Shown here: positions 24,101 through 37,849 of the stretch, piece after piece
Layout: each line of letters opens with the position of its first letter
Numbering within the stretch: position 1 is the stretch's first letter
Origin: Smittia aterrima
Taxonomy: Eukaryota > Arthropoda > Insecta > Diptera > Chironomidae
Reading direction: 5' to 3'
Assembly (NCBI GenBank): GCA_033063855.1
Contig: CP093831.1
Coordinates: 6,944,001 to 7,008,000 of the forward strand
DNA: 64,000 nucleotides
Made by a program: the position numbers and the translations under genes
Notes under the pieces: generated by a model
Told to the model about the DNA's origin: nothing
What the model saw: the letters and a program-made list of their open reading frames with translations, nothing else
The model's database searches: none

Positions 24101-27100
24101 CGGTATCTGAAATAATAACAAAATGATTAGAATTTGGTTTGTTTAGGACCAAAAAAAAAGAGTCTTGAGTCATAATTTGCTATCACAACAATTTCATTCC
24201 ATCAATCTACAAGAAGTCGAGTTATGACAAAAGTGTGTAGGTGGATGTGGTCGCCATCACGAAGTTCTCTTTTTAACCTTGATATGATTTCATTCAATTG
24301 AATTTTATTGTGATTGAATCATTCCTTCACGAGCTACTGGGCTGTCAAAGGCAAATTTCTTTACAAAGTTTAAGAGCGAAGATCGGGTTATGCGGTCACA
24401 GCGCACAAATGATGTTTCAAGATGTTTCTCAAGTGAAAACATTCTCCGATTCTTCTTTGTTGTCTTCGTTGCATTTGCTCTTGAATAAAAGATTGCCCGG
24501 AGTCATTCATTTGTGAATTGAGAGTTAGCAAAGGGGAAATAAATTCTTCTTCGTTAATTGAACTTCAGCATAGCCGGCAGCGGAAACTCACGAAGTGAAT
24601 TTCAATCGCGATTCTTCTTTTTGTGCGATCTGCATTTGAGAAAAGTTTATTCTTTTAGAGATTTCTATTTTCAATTTTTAGCAATCTTATTTCTTTCGTT
24701 TCAGATGAAGCTCTGGTAATCTTCTTATCTCACTAAGTGAATTTCTTATTTTGTTTACCCTACAGCAAGACAAGCCTGGAGTTTTGTGATTATCAAGTGC
24801 TAAAGAAACTTTCCATAATCGCAGCAAACAACCTCTTAAAGTCAACTCACTTATTGAGTTAAACAAAACACAGTCATCGTCGTTATTGTGTCATGACAGA
24901 ATCAAGTCTTCGATGATTCAATAATCTTCAATCAAAGTTCTCGTAAATGCAAATGAAGCTTTGCATAAAAGAAACGAGCGAAGTGCACTTAATTATGTTT
25001 TCATTCTACGCTTCGAGTGACACAAACGACTTGACATTTCGTTCTTTATTTTTAACAAGACTCGAGCTTACTTAAAAGACGCTTAATTAAAGCTTCGTTA
25101 GATTTCAGTTACCGGCTGTGAAATGATTTTTTCACTCAACCGTAAGACGATAGTTTTCATTCACGTTCTCTGTCGCTGCTGCTACAGAATGCGTAGGTTG
25201 AGTTTTGAGCAGAACTAAATTGTTATTGAATAATGAAAACGATGACGAGATCCTCTCCGACTGTCGCGCTCCACTTGAGACAATTTACAAGTGATTTATC
25301 TGCTTTTATCACTATGAGCCGGCCGCACTCTTGCGCTCGTCATTAAATAAATTATCGCATCGTATTATGTGAATCGTGCCTACATTCTTTCAACTTAGAT
25401 CGTCAATTTAATTTATTTCATTCATTGTTCACGTTCAATTGATTCCGAAGCATTAACCCTTCAATGTCCAAGCGCGACGCCGAAAACCAAAACAAATTTT
25501 TTCGCTGTGTGTGAATCAATTTAATTTCGAGTCTTTAAAATTTAGAAGGGAGAGCGTGATTGTCGAATAAATTAAATGCAAAAGTTCTCATTGCGTTCCA
25601 CAACTGACACATCAGATCGGAAATGAAATGGAAAATTGTTTGTTTTATGACTAGCTTTCGATGCTCGTGAGTAAATAGAGTTAAACAAACTTTATCGATT
25701 ACAATCAGAAACGAAATTTCATTTAAATTCAATTTACGATTGTTAGAGAATTTTAACAAATTCTTTTCCATTTGTACGATCGTGAACAGGTGGCGACAAG
25801 TCTCGAACTTTTCTCTTTTCCTAAAAAAAAATATTCTCAATTTCTCTCCATCCGTTCCATTCATTTGCAGCAACATGAAATTCGTTTCAGGATAATTTGC
25901 TTGCAATGTCGCTTAACACAAGAGCATCCTGTGCCTTCTCTCTCTTGAATATTAATGAGATTTGTCGACGCTCCAGACTGGCACTTCAACTTCTCGTTTT
26001 ACTGTCTGACAGGAAACTATTTGATCCTAGAAAGTTCTGCAACACATTAAGGATGATGAAGAGCATTGTTGAAGACAATTGAAAATTTTCTAACTAAAAA
26101 AATCGATTTTTACTAGCAATCCAATTTCTCTGATCTATCCCCAAGCCCGCAAAACCCTAATGACATCATAACATGAAATTAATTGATACAATAACAGGCA
26201 GGAGCACCGCTGAGTTACCCGAATAAGGTTAAAGTGCTTCATCAATTTAATCTTGTTAGCTTATTCCTTCACTTTCCCTAAAAGTTTGTAAGGAATTAAT
26301 TGCTTCCTTTCACTCTTAATTATTCTTCTTCCATCCCTATAAACTCGACTACATCCCCAAACTCCTTCAACGTTTTCCTGAGTTGATTCATAAAGTTTTA
26401 CAACTCTAAATCTCTTCAATTTGAATCATGAATTAGAAAAGATAATTGAAACTCGAATTTTACGATCGAAGAAAGAAATTTGTCAAAATTAAATTACAAC
26501 TTCGCTCAATAAAACTCGAAGCCTTTATCATAAATCTATTTCCATTTGTTTATTTTTAATTTCCCCTTCCCTTATGAAGCTTCCATGAGCTGCGAAAACG
26601 CTCTTTCAGGAAATTTAAAAAAACGAATCAGCATAAAAATTATTTTTGGATCATAAAGCTAAGTTTGTTATATTTTCAGCGACGGTTGAAGTTGCTCGAA
26701 CGACTTTAATACGCTACACAATGTGTCGAATAGGAAATTGTCGGAAAAGTTTTGAGAATCGTCATGATTGTGCAAAGCTTTCGTTGCAACATAATGTCAT
26801 AGACTATTTTTATGTCTTGGCGATAAACTTGAGCCTTTTCAAATAGGAATACTTTAAATTTTTCATTGCACCATTATCATGCATCCTTCGCATCTGCTTA
26901 TGTTTTTAAAAAGAAAACTTCTTCTTTGCATTTATGGCACAACGCCAGTCTAGCAAAGAATGAGCTGGCATATTGATTTTCTTATAAAACTTTCCTCGAG
27001 TAGCTTAACGACGTCGTGTTAGTCATGAAGAGAAAAATCCTCATATAAGCAAAGTTACAGGTCAACGGCAGAAGACGAAGAAGGTTCAACAGAGTCATTG

Positions 27101-30100
27101 GCAATTCAGTTTTCAATTTACGTAAACTTTTCCGTGACGAAGATTTATGCCTTAAAGCGACCAAAGTTTTTGTTTGCGTCTGGCAAACGCTTTTCCTTTC
27201 CACGATTAAATGTTTGTTTACTTGAGTTATTTCTCGGAGAAATATGAATTTAATCTTCCTTATTTAAGAGCGAGGATGTTTTGCTATTCTTGCCCCCGCC
27301 TCAACGTAATTTATCATGACGAAGAAAGGAGCAATTTCATTTTGAATTCTTTGTCGAGTGTTTATGGCTTTCGAACATGAAGCCCAACTTCTGCTAATGA
27401 GAAACTGCATGTTTCGTTATAGCACAATCTACACATTCTTCATTTTCCTGCATCCGTTTACTTCAGCAAAGTTGAAAGCAATCATTTTAAAATGTTGCAC
27501 AGAAGATGAAAAGTTTTTCTTCCGTAAGATCAAAGAAGAAGTTTTTCACTTCACAAGAAAGAGATTAAAATAATGAAAAGTTTCCCAGACTTAATAAACT
27601 GAAGGATCCTTATCCGTCCTGCCAATGGGGACATTGCAAAGAGTTGGTAACGACTTCTTCAATTGTATTAACGAGATGGCAATCATCTTGGTGACTAAAC
27701 TGATAAACTTCTCCCAATCACATCGTACTACGAACCGGAAGAATTTATTCCTCTTTCTTTATGTTTAATAAACTTTCTCAATATCGAGATTGAAAAGTAA
27801 TTTCAACAATTTTTCACTCGACAAAGCGATTGAGTTTTCCTCAATCTTATTCTGGTAAATCGAGAATCCTAAAGGAGCAGAGAAAGACAAATATTTAACA
27901 AAAGAAATGCACAACAAAAAGGAAATTTCAAGTTGTCTCGTTACTTTGGTAAGGGAAGGATTCTCGTTCAACCCTCTTGTCATCCGTCATCATTTCCCGA
28001 AAGAAAATTTTCCTAGCGGGCACAAGACAACATTTTCACAGAAATTAAAACGAGAAGTCAGAGTGGATAGGAGGGGTGGAAATCATTTAAATGAATGACG
28101 GCTTGAGCGAAAGCACTTTTCATTGTTCGAACATCGTCAAAAGGATCGCTTGACATCGAACTGCTCTAGTTTACCATATCCACCGTATTCCATTTGTATC
28201 ATGTTTCATGGCTCTTTAAAAGCTTTTATTGTTTCGAATGTTTTCAACAATGAGCGTCGTAAATTACAGTGAGCGATATTCTGTCATTCGAGTTATTGTT
28301 CCGCGAGAATTCACATATAAGAGTTGCGAGCATGAAAAATGATAGCAAATTCATTTTCCATAATTAGTTTTCAAACTCTGCGGCATTGCTTATCCCAGCT
28401 AGAGTTTTAATCCAATTTAATTATTATCAGATGACTTGCGACGAGGGGAAATCTAGTTGAACTTTCACTGATGAAGACTGAGTGCTAAACTTATTAAACG
28501 TGAAAATATGTCGACATCCTAATCCCCCCAGTTTCACAACATGACACTAATGAATTTTTTCAGAAGTTAGTTTAATGCGAGCCACGAGAATTTTTTTACG
28601 CAGGACGAGCCTATTTTGCGGCCCACGCTCATTGCCCACGCTTAATTAATGCATTGTCACCTTTCAACTCAAATACATCATTTGCATATTAACCGCTCAA
28701 CACACTCACAAGTTTGCTGTTGCGTCGAGTCAACGGACATCGCGTGAAGTAGTGAAAATGCTCGTTCATCATTCGAGCGTTAATTTAACAAACTTTGAGC
28801 AGCGAGAATGAATCAAGCCACTCGACCGGAACCAGCATTCATAATTTTTCTGTTCCACAATGTGATACGTTTAATTCCTATCGTAACCACATTTTTATTG
28901 CCCACAACATACGAAAGAATCCCACAGGATCGTCGACACAAGGCAAGACAAAGAGGATCGCATCGGTTAGTTATCAATTGTTCCGTGTTAATGTTTCTGG
29001 TTGTGGGTGGATGGGAATAAGGACACATTTGCTGATATTAACGGAAGAAAAAGCAATTAAATTTATCATCTGTGGGGTCAGCAACAAATGTTAGTTCAAG
29101 TAGCATGCGTCTGTGAATGCCGGGCGCAATAAATTCTCATTTAATTTAACAATGTTTCCTCATTTATGTCATTTAGCACGCGACTGAAGCTCGAAACAAA
29201 CAAGACTTCATTTAATTCTGATGAATCTTCTCTTAAGTTGATCGATGCAGACATTTTCGTTACATTTCAAAGCTAATGTATGATGTTCAAGAGAAATTAA
29301 CTGAAATTTTTTCCTTTGCATCAGCTCAGTCGTTACGAGAATTATTTTTATAGCATTTAACCCTATTTTAACGTCGATAACATCAAACATTGAAATGCGC
29401 AACTGCGACGAACGAGACCTCGACTGAACGGAGACATAGGAACATCTTGCTAATTGTCGTCTTCCCTAATAGTTTATAGCTTCATCGAAATTAATTTTGA
29501 GACAAATTTCTCATCAATCAAAATATTTTCATCGATTGCCTCGATCGACGACAGTTCCGAACGGAAGAAACAACCGATGTTCGTTAAAATCACAATGAAA
29601 AGTGAAAGGTTGACCCTTCTCTGCCCTCATTCACCGTGTGTCACTTAGGATCGCTAGTCAACCATGTCCCACAGACAAATAACACATTACATATGCGAGC
29701 AGCTGATGCCTCGGCCTTTGGTTTATGGACAAATTTCCAGAAATAACAAAAATCTTTCACACCGAACCCTTCGCAAAATAGCAACAACAACATTCATTAA
29801 ACAATTTTCCCGGTCGAGAGTAAATAACAATAAATAAATAATTTTTTTCGGTCGCTTACGTCACAGAGATTTTCATCATCTTTGTGTCAATTATTCCAGA
29901 GAAATTTTGAAAACTAATGAGAGGGAAACGAAAGCAATTTGGCTTTCACTGATTGCTCCTTTCCTCTCCAGCCCAAAACAACATGAGAACGTCGGTTGTA
30001 AAGTTTTACAATCACGATGAATCATAAGTCATGGTATAGAATATCATAGTCAACTGCACACCGGGTGAGCTCGTGTATAATCCTCAAACAGACAATGACT

Positions 30101-33100
30101 GTCGCTCGTGTTTAATCCAATGATATTTACCGCACTGCATTCTTCGTCGCATGATTCATGCTGCAGACAACCGAAGAGCGTCGTCAGATGGGAATTCAAT
30201 TCACTAAAGTCGCCATAGGCCACAGAAAATTTAATTTTAACTTTAAATCAACGCGCGGAGATACAACTTTTGATTTGTTGAATCTTCTTGCGCCACACTA
30301 TCAACACACACGCTGCAAACCACGGTAACGTGTGCCGACGAGAGCATTAATTTATCAAATGATTCTGAATTAATATTTATGTCACTTTAATGAATTCAAG
30401 TACCGATTTCATTTCATTAACCGGAGAGAAGCGTCGTGCGCCTCACATGGGACCTTCAATCGTTTTCAATTTTGCGGGCTCATGAACAAATTCCAATCAA
30501 ATATTCATAAATTTGGAGAATTGCAAACAATTAAAAGGCAATTCGAGACATCCCGCAACCTGGTTTGGCGTCGTCGTGAGTGGGTGCTGTTTATTGATTT
30601 TTAATTGTGAGAAATTTCCATGCAACCCCAAGTTGCGTGCTTGATGAACATTTCTCTTTCCAAAGAATTGAATTTTCGGGTGTTTTAGGAATATTTCAGG
30701 CTTTGTAGTCAGGAAGGGAATGAAAACAGGTAATTTTCATTTTTAGAAAACACTTGAGGGGTAAATACTGACTATGACTCATACTAGGGAGCGCACTTAT
30801 CAGATTCATGATTAAAGAGCTCGGAATTAAATTTTAATGGAAGCGCTAATGCAATTTTCACGGATTTTCTCGCTTGCGGGTGAATTTTAAATCATTTTTT
30901 TCACCCAAAGCGTGACAAGTTACAATTTGAAGCAAAACAAGACTTCGGAGTTATCAAATATTTATTGACAACGTGCAACAGAAAGAGCAGCTAAATTGAT
31001 TTTAATATTTAATCCTTGTAAAGACGCTTGAGACTTCACAGTGATTCATATATCTTGTTGATTTATTGGAGAGAACTCTGGTGCGAAGGTAAAGCTTTCA
31101 AGGTAGATTGATATGGATACACATTCTATTTACTAATTCAATTAGGGACACACAGAGATGAGCAAATCTTTTCAAGAATCTAACAGTAAACCGAATACAA
31201 TCGTGGCTTATGTGATGCGCAGTTTTATATAAGACGACTCTGTTAGTCATACAATAACTGTCAGGCATCAATCAAATTCACGCCGAGAACCTTGAGAGCT
31301 TGATTGGTTTCATCAGGAAAAAGGAAAAGGCAGCGAAGATGCCTGAAGGGTTTCGTTAAAAAAAGGAAATTTCGTGCCGAGAGCGCACGTGTCGCTTCAA
31401 CTAATTTCCGTTTTAAAGGTTTTCTCAAAAAATTTCTAAAATAAAATTTAAGATATTGCGATAGAAAGGAATTAAAAGATCTTCATTCATTAAAATAGAA
31501 TAACATTTTAAGTGGAGAGGAATACTAATGAGTTGTGAAAGGCATTAGACGAAGGGAGCGACTTTGACCAGATGTCAATTCAGAATGACATTCACAAACA
31601 GCGCAACACCGATCGTCACTCTAGTTTGCTTTGGGATAGGAGGCAATATTTTCTGATTTTCGTCATCTCTGTGTCGATTTGGAAACTCGCTGAGTCGGTT
31701 ATAACGTTTAGACCGCATCTGCTCGATGATTTCATGTTGTCTCTGTCAAATAAATCGCATGAAGCGAGATTTGACTTTCTTATCTTATCAACTTCAAATG
31801 TCGCAATTTGTTTGTTATGAAATCAGTTTTCTAAACTTTCATGTTATCAGCAGCGCGGTTCATTAATCATAATTAAACCAACAATCATCGAGTTTGTAAA
31901 AGGATGCCGCGAGTCTAAATCAAATCAGAGTAAATTGCCAAGTGAAAGTGAGAAATAATTGAATAATTAATTACATCGCGATAGTTTTATTTGCTGTAAT
32001 AGATATTCGTTTTAATTTTAATTGGCAAACAGCCAATGTTCTCAAATGCGAGAACAAAATTTATCGAGAGTGCAAAACTCGCATAAAATTTAATTCCGAT
32101 TGAATGACAAAATACAAAACGTTTATTTGTCTGGCGCTCTCAGGGCTGTGAATTCATAAAATGCATTTATGTTGAAAGCATTCAGCAAAATTTTCCTCTG
32201 TTTGATACTCTGATTTTCCAATTTAATATCTGATTCATTGGGAAAATGCGACGAGGAAATAAACGTCCAATTATCTGGTATGAAACCAATGCTTGCTTTT
32301 GGGCGACATGAAATGTTTATCCCGCATTAAAATTTGTCATTCATTGCAAGTTTGGGTTTTTTTTTCGCCAGTCGCTGTCAGAATTATCGCGTCTCGTCAA
32401 TCTCCACAGTCATATTTCTCGCATTTTTTAACACAAAGTGTCCACCCTCGGTATAAACATATTTCCAGTCACCAGCGACGCGTTCATGCAAAATTCAAAT
32501 GCTGATTCCAATTGGCCATGAAATATTCATCAGGAAACTCGAATTGCGACGCTCCTTGCTTTGAAAGGATCTCTGTCGGCTTAGAAGCATTAAATCCACC
32601 CGCTAATGATCTGTCACGATGACATAGCCAAAGCAACTTGTCATTCATGCCGGTAATTATCAAATTTAATCCGAAATTACTTCGTTTCTCCCCTTTCGCA
32701 ACATGTTTCACATTTTACAACCCACAACACACTGGCGCACGATTTATTTGATGTACTCATACTTTACGACTTCTTTTATGAGGAGAAACATGATTAATAC
32801 GCGATTATTAATAAATCTACAAGAAATAATGTGTTTTGCTTCTGCCAACAAACGAGGGAGAACGAAATAATCAAATTCGACTTCCCTGAAAGAAATTGAG
32901 ATCAGTGCGCGGGTGTTACGTTATTCAATTTCCACCTTTCCTGCTCCCCAACGTTGGGCTTGCCGAGTAATAAAGGTAAGTTAATTTAATCGATAGCGAC
33001 CAGGTCGCAACGGTGGTTTTCAGTTTCCATAATCAATTTTTATGATCCATTCCTGGGGCTGCACATTAAAACACATTAAAGGCATTAATTGAGTCATCGG

Positions 33101-36100
33101 TTAGAAGCACCACAGGCTCGACTCGACGAGAATTGCTTTTTTCGCTTTTGAAAATGAGTTTCCCTTCGAAGCAATGCATCAGGGTCTGGTTTTCCGTTGC
33201 GCCCTACGAGATATCTGCGGGTGAATCTTTCTCACTCAAGTGATTTATATTTTCGTTCTAATTTAAAGGAATTGTTTGATTTTATTTCCCTTTAATGGGA
33301 TTAGGTGAAAAGATTAATGTCGGTTTGCTGCTGAAAATTTCAGCTTCGATCCCTCATTTAGATTGAAATTTAATACTCAAAGTGTTTAGAGTGCATTGAA
33401 AATAATACTTTAAAGCGTTAGTGAGACCAAGACGGAAATAGCTGACATCACCGCTGGCCATTTTGGTCAATCTACTCGCCAGACCTAGGAAGCAGTAAAT
33501 AATGGATAATCCACACACGTTTCTTGAATTACTCAATGTTTTCCATCTTCTCACGATGCCTCACTCCATTCCGCGTTAAATGAAATTTGATTCAACTGAA
33601 AAACGATGCGAGAAATTCTTCTTGATTCGCGCTTTAATCATCATGTGCGAGTTTTTTCTTCTTCTCGCTGATATAATTTTAGATATCTGCAACATATGGT
33701 GAGCATTCATTGGAAACTCGCGGTTGTGGTGTTTGTTTGTTGAATCCCTTTGCGAAACAAGTATTTGTGATCAAGTTTAAACTTCTCTTGATCAGCTTCA
33801 ATGTAAATATTGAAGAATTATTACATTGTTGAAGCATGACGCTATCTAAATCTATGAAAGTCTCGCATGATCTCAGTATCTTGAAAGGTTGAATAGGTCT
33901 CGAATAAATGTCTAAAGATTTTCCTTCGCGCTCTACATAAATAAAATTGTTCTTCTGGTGATCCATTTTTATTGACCGAATTCTTCTTAAAAATCTATTT
34001 TTATATTGCTCCAAAACCTTCGAGCCACATGTACGTTCAACTTTGTATGATCATCGATACACTGCACATGGCGTGGCCTTTAAATATCATCGAATTTTTC
34101 GGGATAAAAAGAAAGCAAATGCTCGCGAAGATAAAATAAACATGACAAAAGCCGTCACTCGCGCTTTAACATTGAAAATGAGAGAATAATCTCGCATGAG
34201 ATTAGTGTTCGTTTTTAAGATGACGAGTGTGAAAGATGAACTCGAGGTGCCCGATAAATCTCGTGAAAACTTCTTTTCTTGCTTCACACGCGCTGTCAAC
34301 GCCGCGCCCCAAACAATTAATTAATCAGCCGTCTGAATTTACATTAAATGAACCAGAAAAGTAGATCAGATCAAACACCTGCTAAATTTGATTCTTGACG
34401 CCTCAAAATTAATTTGCAAATGAATAAAAGATCCATCACCTTTTCATCTGTTTACGTAGAGATAAAAGTAACGTTCAGTGAAAAGGAAGAAACCATTATC
34501 TAAGTGACTGAAATAAGACCCAAACGTAACCCCTTCCTCAAGTTTTCTTTAGCGAAATTGCCAGACACAAAGACGCAATTATCGCTGAACGAAAAGGAAG
34601 AGAAAATTGATCCATAATAAGAATTGACGTTCTCGTTTCCCTCTCCTTCACATCCTTAGACCAATTTGCTGCCGTCATCGAGGAAATAAAGAGAATTAAA
34701 CCTCTCCCCTTCGACTTATCCCGCTCAAGGCGACTGAAAACAGAAGACATTCGAATTTAAGTGTACAATTCGAATAAAAACTTCTCAACTGTCCCCCTTT
34801 GCACGCATGTAAGGAAAGAAAACTTTTTTCATCGCTTCTCGAAAAACAAAATTATGAATAAATAACGAGAAATTTTCTACCCCGAAATCGGAGAATATCA
34901 ATTCACTCTGATGGAAAAATAATGCAACAGCAACAATTCGGCAAAATTAAATCATCAAAAAGAGAGGAAATATTTCTATTTTTCCAACCCCGCACTTTGC
35001 TCCCTTTTTTTCTCCGGAAGGAATATTTTACTCGTGTAGAGCTATCGAAATGAATTCCTCGTTATGTTAGACTCCTCGGCCTCGCTTTCGAATTTCCATA
35101 ATGTGTTTTATGTTAGTTTATGTGATTTTTACAATGGAAAAAGTTTTTACTTCGTTTGCCTTAATCTCTTTGACATGCAATCGCGACGGTTTCGGCTTTC
35201 AACTTCGATTAAACAAAGTCAAGAAGAGGAAAACCACGTCTGAGGTAAAAGCGGAAAAGCTGGGAGCACTCACAAGGAAAATTCATAAATCGAATTATTC
35301 TGAGTGCTGTTATCTGTCGAATCATTTTGATCTCTAATACGATGAGGGAGGCTTTACCGTTTTGGATGATTACAGTCGGCAAGAAGTCATCCTTCAAACA
35401 ATAACTCTCGAAAGGCACGAAAGGCAAAACAAACGTTTCGTGACTAGCGTTTTCACTTGGATGCTTTAATAAAAAAAAAGAATTTTCCTCTTCTATTTCC
35501 TAAAATAGATGAGAGATGTGCAACAATTCAGTTTACGCAAAGGAAAATCTTTTGTAATCAACCATCCATTATCGATAATGCTGCAGCATTATCAACGGCT
35601 CTTCCTATATTCTTCATCATTTCTATCGCCTCGCCTTTTCCCCACTAGAAAACATATGGAGTTTCCCATCGAGTGCCATTTATGTTCGAAGTTAAATATC
35701 GTTAGCTCCACACCCTCAACATATCTCTTGCTAGTAGATTTATCGCAAGTGCTTTCACTCTTGTCACATGACAATGTTTGTTTAGACTCTTAGCTCGCTT
35801 TTGGCTGAAAATACAATGGCGGATCGGAAGAAAGCGACAAACTGTGTTTGGCAGGAATACATTGAAGCGCAATTGACTCATGAATCATTCTTCGTCGGCG
35901 ACATTCGCTTGAAAAATTGATGATTTTTTTCTAGAGTCGTTCACTTCAGTGAGTAGAAGAAATTGAAAAGAGGCGAAAGAACTTGACGCTCTTGTTCGGT
36001 TGAATGCACGCGATGTTGAAAAATTGGTTTCTCGTTGCGTTCTGATTGCAGAAAGAAGGATCAGAATCGATTTTATGTTCTTTTTGCTCGTGTTATCAAA

Positions 36101-37849
36101 CATGGAAATTTGATATGAATCGAAAGCTATTTAGGCAAAAAAGAGAGAAAAGTTCTGTGTCTGGCGGTTTTTCCTTCCCCATAAACTTTATTTTTACGAC
36201 TCCCTGAACGATACGAAATCGATAACAACATAAAAACTTGTTCAACTCCACTGCATCGGCCGATTTCGTCGATTACAGCCCCAGAAATGATTGAATCGAT
36301 GAGCAATGCTTTGACTGACAGATTGACATAGCTAAAGCTTTGTTTAACCTTCTATAGCTTCGGCGATTAGTTTGAATAAAGAAAGTGGAAACATAAAAAT
36401 ACTTTTTGATCCTTGCATAATTTTGAAATCACTTTTTCTCTTCTTTCAATCGTATTTCAAACAGCAATCAGCTTATCGTCGTGAGCGCTTGGGAACATGC
36501 AATAATCAGCGAGTAAATTTATTACCGCACACTTCTCCTCGCCTCTCCATCGACCCAGGCGTCTACGATTCTCGACAGAAACGAACCAACGCAAACAGAT
36601 ACATCGTGTATTGTGTGTACACACACAGCCGGCAACGGTTCAGCACTCAAAGTCGAGCGAAAAAGAAAAGAAATGTGTTTCCGAAACGAAGCTATTTTTA
36701 GAATGAACAGCTTTATGCTCCAAAGCAAGAGGCAATGGACATAAAGAAAAAATTAATTTCATTTTTCCGTTGGCAGCGATCCCAGAGAAAAATATTTGAA
36801 AACTTTATCCAGACTGACTATCTATCCAACATTTTCTCTCGTTTCATCTTTTTGGAAATTTCATGGTCATTTTTGTGGTCGAAGAGATTCTCTCTCAACT
36901 CAGTCGGTGGTTTTTCTATTTTCTGAATTAATCAGCCGAGTGTTGCTTGTTGTGATCAGATTCTTGTGATCAGTGATGCGAAATGATGTTTACACCGTGT
37001 TTAAAATAGCATAACAAGCTCACAAAGGGCATCACAGCGTGTTCTACTTTTTGATGTGGTCGCTCATTTATTTCACCCAAGCTCGACTTGATTCTTGTTC
37101 CAATGATTTTGAAACGAAAACGAATGAAAATTTAGGGGTCGATTATGTTTTGAATGCTTCTTTCCACCCAATTTCGCTTCAGGTAAAACAATCTTTTCAT
37201 GAAAAAGGTAAATTTTTTGCCAAAACAATAAAAACGAATTGGCAATAAATTGCTTCCGGAGCATTAAAAACAATTGTTAGGACTTTGATCCTTCTCGCTT
37301 CTTTTCGTCCTGAGTTCTCCTTTTGGTTGGAGTGCAGATTGAAACATCAAAGTTAAGGGGAAACTGAACATGCGGGAGTTTATGATTTATGCTCTCGATT
37401 GTATGTAACGTTTTATCATTCTCCGGTACTTTTAAAAAGTCGAGGGTTTTTTTTTAAATCCAGCTCGATGTGTTTTTAATAAAGAATAATGGATTGAAAT
37501 TGTGTGAACGCAATTTTGACTGAATTTCAAGTGGCAGAAGACAAATGGAACTCACTTTGGGGCTGGCTCGCCCTCGGCTTCGCATTCAATGATGAACGGT
37601 TTCTCTGTATCGCCATATGACGCGACCTGGAACAACATCTCTTCGGCAATCGGCTGTTTGATGATTCGTGGCGGGGAATGGACTGCGAATGAAGAGCGAA
37701 AAGTTGATAAATATCAAATATTTCTTGCAAAAATGTCGACAAAGCTGTATAACCTTTGATCCGACCATTATTCAAGCAAAAAAAAACTCACCAAGCGCGT
37801 CTGACGCGAGTGCCAATGCAACGACTAATATTGAGCTTAGTCGCCACAT
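17981..37849 (-). CDS. Nrg: Neuroglian, L1-family cell adhesion molecule
   Basis: Transcript-order exons: 37849-37792 (ATG and signal peptide), 37682-37556, 24106-21876, 21287-20714, 20651-20320, 20262-20049, 19026-18926, then 18105-17981 (long tail, 1,253 aa) or 18502-18408 (short tail, 1,243 aa); all phases match. A hydrophobic leader (SSILVVALALASDAL) precedes SPPRIIKQP, the start of Ig1. Six Ig domains are followed by five fibronectin III domains. The membrane segment is near residues 1123-1145 (GWFIGMILALAFLILLLVI), then KRNRGGKYDVHDREL and GFHEYSQP. The ankyrin-binding FIGQY motif is encoded in both last exons. It mediates homophilic adhesion in axons, glia and septate junctions. An acceptor at 37871-37872 shows that a non-coding 5' exon lies further upstream. 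Intron 24107-37555 is 13.4 kb. Confidence 0.95.
18408..18502 (-). CDS. Nrg: Neuroglian last exon, Nrg167 (general) type
   Basis: Entered in phase 1 at 18502, it reads EGMNEDGSFIGQYGRKGK, like the Drosophila Nrg167 end, then continues to QAFATLV with TAA at 18408-18410. The ending ATLV could itself be a class I PDZ ligand, a difference from the short fly tail. It precedes the Nrg180-type exon in the transcript, the same order as in flies. Confidence 0.88.
19369..19416 (-). CDS. Nrg: Candidate neuroglian alternative exon (48 nt)
   Basis: Flanked by GCAG (acceptor, 19417-19420) and GTAAGG (donor, 19363-19368) on the minus strand. In phase 1 it reads EQSYSLDSYHSVTHGA, Ser/Tyr-rich like a cytoplasmic linker; in phase 2 it is also open. 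After the 41-nt form of the next entry it stays in phase 1 and can join either last exon directly, replacing exon 18926-19026 (89 versus 101 nt, both 2 mod 3). Usage is inference. Confidence 0.45.
19823..19863 (-). CDS. Nrg: Candidate neuroglian alternative exon (33 or 41 nt)
   Basis: Two acceptors 8 nt apart (AG at 19864-19865 and 19856-19857) share one donor (GTGAAA, 19817-19822). The 33-nt form (19823-19855) keeps frame and inserts GDFQSSSTRYG between SQP and LDNKS. The 41-nt form reads PTEATSNPPPLDT and changes phase, matching the 48-nt exon downstream. The site is right after HEYSQP, near where vertebrate L1 proteins insert the RSLE mini-exon. Confidence 0.5.
24107..37555 (-). other. 13.4 kb neuroglian intron
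   Basis: It splits the first Ig domain. I see no coding exon, RNA gene or transposon in it; the open frames (longest 123 codons) have no recognisable motifs. Intron size in an otherwise compact region suggests regulatory content. A palindromic cluster at 35567-35593 is listed separately. Confidence 0.6.
35567..35593. promoter_or_regulatory. Overlapping perfect palindromes with a DRE-like core
   Basis: A 14-nt palindrome, CATTATCGATAATG (35567-35580), overlaps a 20-nt palindrome centred on CTGCAG (35574-35593), giving CATTATC three times in alternating orientation. The first contains TATCGATA, the fly DREF-binding core. It lies in the big neuroglian intron. Binding is inferred only from the motif. 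Confidence 0.4.

Noticed and set aside
25535..25906. 123-codon minus frame in the neuroglian intron
   Set aside because: Composition like translated AT-rich intron; no motif; frame not joined to neuroglian exons.
33679..34014. 111-codon minus frame in the neuroglian intron
   Set aside because: No motif and no flanking splice sites that keep a neuroglian frame.
36372..36701. 109-codon plus frame with basic residues
   Set aside because: Chance frame in an intron; no homology that I recognise.
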